Assembly (NCBI GenBank): GCA_949987565.1
Contig: OX465118.1
Coordinates: 2,212,538 to 2,276,537 of the forward strand
Direction: 5' to 3'
Source of the DNA: Luidia sarsii
Taxonomy: Eukaryota; Echinodermata; Asteroidea; Paxillosida; Luidiidae
DNA: 64,000 nt
Part shown: positions 20,101 through 32,100 of the stretch, in pieces
How the letters are laid out: each line of letters starts with the position of its first letter
Numbering within the stretch: position 1 is the stretch's first letter
Notes under the pieces: model-generated
The model's input: the letters and a program-made list of their open reading frames with translations, nothing else
Databases searched by the model: none
What the model was told of the DNA's origin: nothing
Made by a program: the position numbers and the translations under genes

Positions 20101-23100
20101 TCACTAATCCTTAGTCTGAGTCACTTACTTTGAGTGTAAGTCACTTCCCTATAGTCTGAATCACTCCTCCTTTGTGCGAGTCACGTCTCCTGAGTGTGAG
20201 TCACTTCTCCTTAGTCTTATAGTCACTTCACCTTAGTCTGAGTCACCTCCCTTGAGTGTGAGTCAATTCTTCTTAGTCCGAGTCACTTCCCTTGAGTGTG
20301 AGTCACTTATCCTTTGTCCGAATAATTCTCCTGAGTTTGAGTCATTAATCCTTAGTCAGAGTCACCTCTCTTGAGTTTGAGTCACTTCTCCTTAGTCCGA
20401 GTCACTTCCCTTGAGTGTGAGTCACTTCCCTTGAGTCTGAGTCACTTCCCTTGAGTCTGAGTCACTTCCCTTGAGTCTGAATCACTCCTCCTTAGTCCGA
20501 GTCACTTCTCCCGAGTGTGAGTCACTTCTCCTTAGTCTTATATTAACTTATCCTTAGTCTAAGTCACTTATCCTTAGTCTGAGTCACTTATCCTTAGTCT
20601 GAGTCACTTATCCTTAGTCTTAAAGGCACTAATCCTTAGTCTGAGTCACTTACCTTGAGTGTAAGTCACTTCCATTTAGTCTGAATCACTCCTCCTTAGT
20701 GCGAGTCACATCTCCTGAGTGTGAGTCACTTCTCCTTAGTCTTATAGTCACTTCTCCTTAGTCTGAGTCACCTCCCTTGAGTGTGAGTCAATTCTTCTTA
20801 GTCCGAGTCAACTCCCTTGAGTGTGAGTCACTTCTCCTTAGTCCGAGTCACTTCCCTTGAGTTTGAGTCACTTCTCCTTAGTCTAAATCACTCCTCCTTA
20901 GTGCGAGTCACGTCTCCTGAGTGTGATTCACTTCTCCTTAGTCTTATAGTCACTTCTCCTTAGTCTGAGTCACCTCCCTTGAGTGTGAGTCAATTCTTCT
21001 TAGTCCGAGTCACTTTCCTTGAGTGTGAGTCACTTATCCTTTGTCCGAATCAATTCTCCTGAGTGTGAGTCACTTATCCTTAGTCAGAGTCACCTCCCTT
21101 GAGTGTGAGTCACTTCTCCTTAGTCCGAGTCACTTCCATTGAGTTTTAGTCACTTCTCCTTAGTCTGAGTCACCTCCCTTGAGTGTGAGTCACTTCTCCT
21201 TAGACCGAGTCACTTCCCTTGAGTCTGAGTCACTTCCCTTGAGTCTGAATCACTCCTCCTTAGTCCGAGTCACTTTTTCCCGAGTGTGAGTCACTTCTCC
21301 TTAGTCTTATAGTCACTTCTCCTGAGTGTGAGTCACTTCTCCTTAGTCTTATAGTCACTCATCCTTAGTCTGCGTCACTTACCTTGAGTGTGAGTCACTT
21401 CCCTTGAGTCTGAGTCACTTCCCTTGAGTCTGAGTCACTTCCCTTGAGTTTGAATCACTCCTCCTTAGTCCGAGTCACTTCTCCCGAGTTTGAGTCACTT
21501 CTCCTTAGTCTTGGAGTCACTTCTCCTTAGTCTGAATCACTTCTTAGTCCGAGTCTTTTCTCCTGAGTGTGTCACTTCCCCTTAGTCTGAGTCGCTTCTC
21601 CTTAGTCTGAGTCACTTCTCCTTAGTCTTATAGTCACTTATCCTTAGTCTGAGTCACCTCCTTGAGTGTGAGTCACTTCTCCTTAGTCTGAGTCACCTCC
21701 CTTGAGTGTGAGTAACTTCTCCTTAGTCTGAGTCACCTCCCTTGAGTGTGAGTCACTTCTCCTTAGTCTGAGTCACCTCCTTGAGTGTGAGTCACTTCTC
21801 CTTAGTCCGAGTCACCTCCTTTGAGTGTAAGTCACTTCTCCTTAGTCCGAGTCACTTCCCTTGAGTGTGAGTCACTTCTCCTTAGTCTGAATCACCTCCC
21901 TTGAGTGTGAGTCACTTCTCCTTAGTCCGAGTCACTTCCCTTGAGTGTGAGTCACTTATCCTTAGTCTGAGTCACTTCCTTTGAGTCTGAGTCACTTCTC
22001 TTGAGTCTGAGTCACTTCTCTTGAGTCTGAGTCACCTCCCTTGAGTGTGAGTCACTTCTCATTAGTCCGAGGCACTTCCTTTGAGTGTGAGTCACTTATC
22101 CTTTGTCTGAGTCACTTCTCCTGAGTGTGAGTCACTTATCCTTAGTCCGAGTCACTTCCCTTGAGTGTGAGTCATTTATCCTTAGACTGAGTCACTTCCC
22201 TTGAGTCTGAGTCACTTCCCTTGAGTCTGAATCACTCCTCCTTAGTCCGAGTCACTTCTCCCTAGTGTGAGTCACTTCTCCTTAGTCTTATAGTAACTTA
22301 TCCTTAGTCTGAGTCACTTATCCTTAGTCTGAGTCACTTATCCTTAGTCTGAGTCACTTATACTTAGTCTTAAAATCACTAATCCTTAGTCTGAGTCACT
22401 TACTTTGAGTGTAAGTCACTTCCCTTTAGTCTGAATCACTCCTCCTTTGTGCGAGTCACGTCTCCTGAGTGTGAGTCACTTCTCCTTAGTCTTATAGTCA
22501 CTTCACCTTAGTCTGAGTCACCTCCCTTGAGTGTGAGTCAATTCTTCTTAGTCCGAGTCACTTCCCTTGAGTGTGAGTCACTTATCCTTTGTCCGAATAA
22601 TTCTCCTGAGTTTGAGTCACTAATCCTTAGTCAGAGTCACCTCTCTTGAGTTTGAGTCACTTCTCCTTAGTCCGAGTCACTTCCCTTGATTCTGAGTCAC
22701 TTATCCTTAGTCTGAGTCACTTCCCTTGAGTCTGAGTCACTTCCCTTGAGTCTGAATCACTCCTCCTTAGTCCGAGTCACTTTTTCCCGAGTGTGAGTCA
22801 CTTCTCCTTAGTCTTATAGTCACTTCTCCTGAGTGTGAGTCACTTCTACTGAGTTTGAGTCACTTCTCCTGAGTGTGAGTCACTTCTCCTTAGTCTTATA
22901 GTCACTCATCCTTGAGTCTGAGTCACTTCCCTTGAGTCTGAGTCACTTCCCTTGAGTCTGAGTCAATTCCCTTCAGTCTGAGTCACTTTCCTTGAGTTTG
23001 AATCACTCCTCCTTAGTCCGAGTCACTTCTCCCGAGTTTGAGTCACTTATCCTTAGTCTGAGTCACCTCCTTGATTGTGAGTCACTTCTCCTTAGTCTGA

Positions 23101-26100
23101 GTCACCTCCTTGAGTGTGAGTCATTTCTCCTTAGTCCGAGTCACTTCCATTGAGTCTGAGTCACTTATCCTTAGTCCGAGTCACTTCCCTTGAGTCTGAG
23201 TCACTTATCCTTAAACCGAGTCACTTCCCTTCAGTGTGAGTCACTTATCCTTAGTCCGATTCGCTTCCCTCCAGTGTGAGTCACTTATCCTTAGTCTTAG
23301 TCACTTCCCTTGAGTCTGAATCACTCCTCCTTAGTCCGAGTCACTTCTCCCGAGTGTGAGTCACTTAGTCTTATAGTCACTTCTCCTTAGTCTGAGTCAC
23401 TTATCCTTAGTCCGAGTCACTTCCCTTGAATCTGAGTCACTTCCCTTCAGTCTGAAACACTCCTCCTTAGTCCGAGTCACTTATCCTTAGTCTTAAAGTC
23501 ACTTCTCCTTAGTCTTATAGTCACTTCTCCTTAGTCCGAGTCACTTATCCTTAGTCCGAGTCACTTATCCTTAGTCCGAGTCGCTTCTCTTTAGTCTTAT
23601 AGTCACTTCTCCTTTGTCTGAATCACTTCTTTGTCCGAGTCACTTCTCCTGAGTGTGAGTCACTTCCCCCTTAATCTGAATCACTTCTCCTTAGTCCGAG
23701 TCACTTCTCCTGAATGTGAGTCACTTATCCTTAGTTTGAGTCACCTCCCTTGAGTTTGATTCACTTCTCCTTTGTCTGAGTCACCTCCCTTGAGTGTGAG
23801 TCACTTCTCCTTAGTCCGAGTCACTTCCCTTGAGTGTGAGTCACTTATCCTTAGTCTGAGTCACTTCCTTTGAGTCTGAGTCACTTCTCTTGAGTCTGAG
23901 TCACTTCTCTTGAGTCTGAGTCACCTCCCTTGAGTGTGAGTCACTTCTCCTTAGTCCGAGTCACTTTCTTTGAGTGTGAGTCACTTATTCTTTGTCTGAG
24001 TCACTTCTCCTGAGTGTGAGTCACTTATCCTTAGTCCGAGTCACTTCCCTTGAGTGTGAGTCATTTATCCTTAGACTGAGTCACTTCCCTTGAGTCTGAG
24101 TCACTTCCCTTGAGTCTGAATTACTCCTCCTTAGTCCGAGTCACTTCTCCCTAGTGTGAGTCACTTCTCCTTAGTCTTATAGTAACTTATCCTTAGTCTG
24201 AGTCACTTATCCTTAGTCTGAGTCACTTATCCTTAGTCTGAGTCACTTATACTTAGTCTTAAAATCACTAATCCTTAGTCTGAGTCACTTACTTTGAGTG
24301 TAAGTCACTTCCCTTTAGTCTGAATCACTCCTCCTTTGTGCGAGTCACGTCTCCTGAGTGTGAGTCACTTTTCCTTAGTCTTATAGTCACTTCTCCTTAG
24401 TCTGAGTCACCTCCCTTGAGTGTGAGTCAATTTTTCTTAGTCCGAGTCACTTCCCTTGAGTGTGAGTCACTTATCCTTTGTCCGAATAATTCTCCTGAGT
24501 TTGAGTCACTAATCCTTAGTCAGAGTCACCTCTCTTGAGTGTGAGTCACTTCTCCTTTGTCCGAGTCACTTCCCTTGAGTGTGAGTCACTTATCCTTTGT
24601 CCGAATCAATTCTCCTGAGTGTGAGTCACTTATCCTTAGTCAGAGTCACCTCCCTTGAGTGTGAGTCACTTCTCCTTAGTCCGAATCACTTCCCTTGAGT
24701 TTGAGTCACTTATCCTTAGTCCGAGTCACTTCCCTTGAGTGTGAGTCACTTCTCCTTAGTCCGAGTCACTTTCCTTGAGTCTGAGTCACTTATCCTTAGT
24801 CTGAGTCACCTCCCTCGAGTGTGAGTCACTTCTCCTTTGTCCGAGTCACTTCCCTTGAGTGTGAGTCACTTATCCTTTGTCCGAATCAATTCTCCTGAGT
24901 GTGAGTCACGTCTCCTGAGTGTGAGTCACTTCTCCTTAGTCTTATAGTCACTTCTCCTTAGTCTGAGTCACTTCCCTTGAGTGTGAGTCACTTATCCTTT
25001 GTCCGAATCAATTCTCCTGAGTGTGAGTCACTTATCCTTAGTCAGAGTCACCTCCCTTGAGTGTGAGTCACTTCTCCTTAGTCTTATAGTCACTTCTCCT
25101 TAGTCTGAGTCACTTCCCTTGAGTCTGAGTCACTTCCCTTGAGTCTGAGTCACTTCCCTTGAGTCTGAATCACTCCTCCTTAGTCCGAGTTACTTTTTCC
25201 CGAGTGTGAGTCACTTCTCCTTAGTCTTATAGTCACTTCTCCTAAGTGTGAGTCACTTCTCCTCAGTCTTATAGTCACTCATCCTTAGTCTGCGTCACTT
25301 ACCTTGAGTGTGAGTCACTTATCCTTTGTCCGAATCAATTCTCGTGAGTGTGAGTCACTTATCCTTAGTCAGAGTCACCTCCCTTGAGTGTGAGTCACTT
25401 CTCCTTAGTCCGAGTCACTTCCCTTGAGTGTGAGTCACTTCTCCTTAGTCCGAGTCACTTCCCTTGAGTCTGAGTCACTTCTCCTTAGTCTGAGTCACCT
25501 CCCTCGAGTGTGAGTTACTTCTCCTTTGTCTTAGTCACCTCCCTTGAGTCTGGGTCACTTCTCCTCAGTCCGAGTCACTTCCCATGAGTCTGAGTCACTA
25601 ATCCTTAGTCTGAGTCACCTCCCTTAAGTGTGAGTCACTAATCCTTAGTCTGAGTGACTTCCCTTGAGTGTGAGTCACTTCTCCTTAGTCCGAGTCACTT
25701 CCTTTGAGTCTGAGTGACTTCCCTTGAGTCTGAGTCACTTCCCTAGCCTGAGTCACCTCCCTTGAGTGTGAGATACTTCTCCTTAGTCCGAGTCACTTCC
25801 CTTGAGTGTGAGTCACTTCCCTTTAATCTGAATCACTCCTCCTTAGTCCGAGTCACTTCTCCCTAGTGTGAGTCACTTCTCCTTAGTCTTATAGTCACTT
25901 ATCCTTAGTCTGAGTCACCTTCCTTGAGTGTGAGTCAATTCGTCTTTGTCCGAGTCACTTCCCTTGAGTGTGAGTCACTTATCTTTAGTCCGATTCACTT
26001 CCCGTGAGTGTTTGTCACTTATCCTTAGTCTGAGTCACTTCCCTTGAGGCTGAGTCACTTCCCTTGAGTCTGAATCACTCCTCCTTAGTCCGAGTCACTT

Positions 26101-29100
26101 TTCCCGAGTGTGAGTCACTTCTTCTTAGTCTTATAGTCACTTCTCCTGAGTGTGAGTCACTTCTCCTGAGTGTGAGTCACTTCTCCTGAGTGTGAGTCAC
26201 TTCTCCTTAGTCTTATAGTCACTCATCCTTAGTCTGAGTCACTTCCCTTGAGTGTGAGTCACTTCCCTTGAGTGTGAATCAATTCCCTTGAGTCTGAGTC
26301 ACTTCCCTTGAGTCTGAGTCACTTCCCATGAGTCTGAGTCACTTCCCTTGAGTCTGAGTCACTTCTCTAGCCTGAGTCACCTCCCTTGAGTATGAGATAC
26401 TTTTCCTTAGTCCGAGTCACTTCCCTTGAGTGTGAGTCACTTATCCTTTGTCCGAGTCACTTCTCCTCAATGTGAGTCACTTATCCTTAGTCCGTGTCAC
26501 TTCCCTTGAGTCTGAGTCATTTATCCTTAGTCTGAGTCACTTCCCTTGAGTCTGAGTCACTTCCCTTGAGTCTGAATCACTCCTCCTTAGTCCGATTCAC
26601 TTTTTCCTAGTGTGAGTCACTTCTCCTTAGTCTTATAGTCACTTATCCTTAGTCTGAGTCACCTCCCTTGACTGTGAGTCACTTCTTCTTAGTGCGAGTC
26701 ACTTCCCTTGAGTGTGAGTCACTTATCTTTAGTCCGAGTCACTTCCCGTGAGTGTTAGTCACTTATCCTTAGTCTGTATCACTTCCCTTGAGGCTGAGTC
26801 ACTTCCCTTGAGTCTGAATCACTCCTCCTTACTCCGAGTCACTTTTTCCGAGTGTGAGTCACTTCTCCTTAGTCTTATAGTCACTTCTCCTAAGTGTGAG
26901 TCACTTCTCCTGAGTGTGAGTCACTTCTCCTTAGTCTTATAGTCACTCATCCTTAGTCTGAGTCACTTCCCTTGAGTCTGAGTCACTTCCATTGAGTCTG
27001 AGTAACTTCCCTTGAGATTGAATCACTCCTCCTTTGTCCGAGTCACTTCTCCCGAGTTTGAGTCACTTCTCCTTAGTCTTAGAGTCACTTCTCCTTAGTC
27101 TGAATCACTTCTTAGTCCGAGTCACTTCTCCTGAGTGTGTCACTTCCCCTTAGTCTGAGTTACTTCTTCTTAGTCTGAGTCACTTCTCGTGAGTCTTATA
27201 GTCACTTTCCCTTAGTCCGAGTCTTTTCCCTTGAGTCTGGGTCACTTCTCCTTAGTCCTAGTCACTTCCCTTGATTGTGAGTCACTTATCCATTTCCGAG
27301 TCACTTCTCCTAAGTGTGAGTCACTTATCCTTAGTCCGAGTCACTTTCCTTGTGTGAGTCACTTATCCTTAGTTTGAGTCACTTCCCTTGAGTCTGAGTC
27401 ACTTCCCTTGAGTCTGAGTCACTTATACTTAGTCTGAGTCACCTCCCTTGAGTGTGATTCACTTCTCCTTAGTCCGAGTCACTTCCCTTGAGTGTGAGTC
27501 ACTTCTCCTTAGTCCGAGTATTTTCCCTTGACTCTGAGTCACTTATCCTTAGTCTGAGTCACCTCCCTTGAGTGTGAGTCACTTCTCCTTAGTCCGAGTC
27601 ACTTTCCTTGAGTGTGAGTCACTTGAACTTAGTCCGAGTCACTTCCCTTGAGTGTGAGTCATTTATCCTTAGTCTGAGTCACTTCCCTTGAGTATGAGTC
27701 ACTTCCCTTGAGTCTGAATAACTCCTCCTTAGTCCGAGTCACTTCTCCTTAGACTTATAGTCACTTATCCTTAGTCTGAGTCACTTATCCTTAGTCTGAG
27801 TCACTTATCCTTAGTCTGAGTCACTTATGCTTAGTCTTATAGTCACTAATCCTTAGTCTGAGTCACTTACCTTGAGTGTGAGTCACTTACCTTGAGTGTG
27901 AGTCACTTCCCTTGAGTGTGAGTCACTTCCCTTGAGTCTGAATCACTCCTCTTTAGTGCGAGTCACGTCTCCAGAGTGTGAGTCACTTATCCTTAGTCCG
28001 AGTCACTTCCCTTGAGTGTGAGTCATTTATCCTTAGTCTGAGTCACTTCCCTTGAGTCTGAGTCACTTCCCTTGAGTCTGAATTACTCCTCCTTAGTCCG
28101 AGTCACTTCTCCCGAGTCTGAGTCACTTCTCCTTAATCTTATAGTCACTTATCCTTAGTCTGAGTCACTTATCCTTAGTCTGAGTCACTTATCCTGTCTT
28201 ATAGTCACTAATCCTTAACCTGAGTCACTTACCTTGAGTGTGAGTCACTTCCCTTGAGTCTGAATCACTCCTCCTTATTGCGAGTCACCTCCCTTGAGTG
28301 TGAGTCAATTCTTCTTAGTCCGAGTCACTTCCCTTGAGTGTGAGTCACTTCTCCTTTGTCCGAGTCACTTCCCTTGAGTTTGAGACACTTCTCCTTAGTC
28401 TGAGTCACTTCCCTTGAGTCTGAGTCACTTCCCATGAGTCTGAGTCACTTCCCTTGAGTCTGAGTCACTTATCCTTAGTCTTATAGTCACTCATCCTTAG
28501 TCTGAGTCACTTCCCTTGAGTCTGAGTCACTTCCATTGAGTCTGAGTAACTTCCCTTGAGTTTGAATCACTCCTCCTTTGTCCGAGTCACTTCTCCCGAG
28601 TTTGAGTCACTTCTCCTTAGTCTTAGAGTCACTTCTCCTTAGTCTGAATCACTTCTTAGTCCGAGTCACTTCTCCTGAGTGTGTCAATTCCCCTTAGTCT
28701 GAGTTACTTCTTCTTAGTCTGAGTCACTTCTCGTGAGTCTTATAGTCACTTTTCCTTAGTCCGAGTCTTTTCCCTTGAGTCTGGGTCACTTCTCCTTAGT
28801 CCTAGTCACTTCCCTTGATTGTGAGTCACTTATCCATTTCCGAGTCACTTCTCCTAAGTGTGAGTCACTTATCCTTAGTCCGAGTCACTTTCCTTGTGTG
28901 AGTCACTTATCCTTAGTTTGAGTCACTTCCCTTGAGTCTGAGTCACTTCCCTTGAGTCTGAGTCACTTATACTTAGTCTGAGTCACCTCCCTTGAGTGTG
29001 ATTCACTTCTCCTTAGTCCGAGTCACTTCCCTTGAGTGTGAGTCACTTCTCCTTAGTCCGAGTATTTTCCCTTGACTCTGAGTCACTTATCCTTAGTCTG

Positions 29101-32100
29101 AGTCACCTCCCTTGAGTGTGAGTCACTTCTCCTTAGTCCGAGTCACTTTCCTTGAGTGTGAGTCACTTGAACTTAGTCCGAGTCACTTCCCTTGAGTGTG
29201 AGTCATTTATCCTTAGTCTGAGTCACTTCCCTTGAGTATGAGTCACTTCCCTTGAGTCTGAATAACTCCTCCTTAGTCCGAGTCACTTCTCCTTAGACTT
29301 ATAGTCACTTATCCTTAGTCTGAGTCACTTATCCTTAGTCTGAGTCACTTATCCTTAGTCTGAGTCACTTATGCTTAGTCTTATAGTCACTAATCCTTAG
29401 TCTGAGTCACTTACCTTGAGTGTGAGTCACTTACCTTGAGTGTGAGTCACTTCCCTTGAGTGTGAGTCACTTCCCTTGAGTCTGAATCACTCCTCTTTAG
29501 TGCGAGTCACGTCTCCAGAGTGTGAGTCACTTATCCTTAGTCCGAGTCACTTCCCTTGAGTGTGAGTCATTTATCCTTAGTCTGAGTCACTTCCCTTGAG
29601 TCTGAGTCACTTCCCTTGAGTCTGAATTACTCCTCCTTAGTCCGAGTCACTTCTCCCGAGTCTGAGTCACTTCTCCTTAATCTTATAGTCACTTATCCTT
29701 AGTCTGAGTCACTTATCCTTAGTCTGAGTCACTTATCCTGTCTTATAGTCACTAATCCTTAACCTGAGTCACTTACCTTGAGTGTGAGTCACTTCCCTTG
29801 AGTCTGAATCACTCCTCCTTATTGCGAGTCACCTCCCTTGAGTGTGAGTCAATTCTTCTTAGTCCGAGTCACTTCCCTTGAGTGTGAGTCACTTCTCCTT
29901 TGTCCGAGTCACTTCCCTTGAGTTTGAGACACTTCTCCTTAGTCTGAGTCACTTCCCTTGAGTCTGAGTCACTTCCCATGAGTCTGAGTCACTTCCCTTG
30001 AGTCTGAGTCACTTATCCTTAGTCTTATAGTCACTCATCCTTAGTCTGAGTCACTTCCCTTGAGTCTGAGTCACTTCCATTGAGTCTGAGTAACTTCCCT
30101 TGAGTTTGAATCACTCCTCCTTTGTCCGAGTCACTTCTCCCGAGTTTGAGTCACTTCTCCTTAGTCTTAGAGTCACTTCTCCTTAGTCTGAATCACTTCT
30201 TAGTCCGAGTCACTTCTCCTGAGTGTGTCAATTCCCCTTAGTCTGAGTTACTTCTTCTTAGTCTGAGTCACTTCTCGTGAGTCTTATAGTCACTTTTCCT
30301 TAGTCCGAGTCTTTTCCCTTGAGTCTGGGTCACTTCTCCTTAGTCCTAGTCACTTCCCTTGATTGTGAGTCACTTATCCATTTCCGAGTCACTTCTCCTA
30401 AGTGTGAGTCACTTATCCTTAGTCCGAGTCACTTTCCTTGTGTGAGTCACTTATCCTTAGTTTGAGACACTTCTCCTTAGTCTGAGTCACTTCCCTTGAG
30501 TCTGAGTCACTTCCCATGAGTCTGAGTCACTTCCCTTGAGTCTGAGTCACTTCCTTTGAGTCTGAGTCACTTCCCTTGAGTTTGAGTCACTTCTTTTTAG
30601 TCTGAGTCACTTCCCTTGAGTCTGAGTCACTTCCCATGAGTCTGAGTCACTTCCCTTGAGTCTGAGTCACTTCCTTTGAGTCTGAGTCACTTCCCTTGGG
30701 TCTGAGTCACTTCCCATGAGTCTGAGTCACTTCCCTTGAGTCTGAATCACTCGTCCTTAGTCCGAGTTACTTTTCCCGAGTGTAAGTCACTTCTCCTTAG
30801 TCTTATAGTCACTTCTCCTGAGTGTGAGTCACTTCTCCTGAGAGTGAGTCACTTCTCCTGAGAGTGAGTCACTTCTCCTTAGTCTTATAGTCACTCATCC
30901 TTAGTCTGAGTCACTTACCTTAATTGTGAGTCATTTCCCTTGAGTCTGAGTCACTTACCTTGAGTCTGAGTCACTTCTCTTGAGTCTGAGTCACTCCTCC
31001 TTAGTCCGAGTCACTTCTCCCGAGTTTGAGTCACTTCTCCTTAGTCTGAGAGTCACTTCTCCTTAGTCTTAGAGTCACTTCTCCTTAGTCTGAATCACTT
31101 CTCCTTAGTCTTATAGTCACTTATCCTTAGTCTGAGTCACCTCCCTTGAGTGTGAGTCACTTCTCCTTAGTCTGAGTCACCTCCCTTGAGTGTGAGTCAC
31201 TTCTCCTTAGTCTGAGTCACCTCCCTTGAGTGTGAGTCACTTCCCCTTTAGTCTGAATCACTTCTCCTTAGTTCGAGTCACTTATCTTGAGTGTGTCACT
31301 TCTCCTTAGTCTGAGTCACTTCCATTGAGTCTGAGTCACTTCCATTGAGTCTGGGTCACTTTTCTTGAGTCTGAATCACTCCTCCTTAGTCCGAGTCATG
31401 TCTCCTGAGTGTGAGTCACTTCTCCTTAGTCTTATAGTCACTTATCCTTAGTCTGAGTCACCTCCCTTTAGTGTGAGTCACTTCTCCTTAGTCCGAGTCA
31501 CTTCCCTTAATTGTGAGTCACTTATACTTTGTCCGAGTCCCTTCTCCTGAGTGTGAGTCACTTATCCTTAGTCCGAGTCACTTTCCTTGAGTGTGAATCA
31601 CTTATCCTTAGTCTGAGTCACTTCCCTTGAGTCTGAGTCACTTCTCCTTAGTCTGAGTCACCTCCCTTGAGTGTGAGTCACTTCTCGTTAGTCCGAGTGT
31701 GAGTCACTTATCCTTAGTACGAGTCACTTCCCTTGAGTGTGAGTCACTTATTCTTAGTCCGAGTCACATCTCCTGAGTTTGAGTCACTTATCTCTAGTCC
31801 GAGTCACTTCCCTTGAGTGTGAGTCACTTATCCTTAGTCTGAGTCACTTCCCTTGAGTCTGAATCACTTCCCTTAAGTCTGAATCACTCCTCTTTAGTCC
31901 AATTTGCTAAATGCACTGCTCATTTGCTCAATGCACTGCTCATTTGCTCAATGCACTGCTCATTTGCTCAATGCACTGCTCATTTACTCAATTCACTGCT
32001 CATTTGCTCAAATCACTGATCATTTGCTTAATTCACTGCTCATTTGCTCAATGCACTGCTCATTTCTTCAATTCACTGCTCATTTGCTCAAATCACTGAT

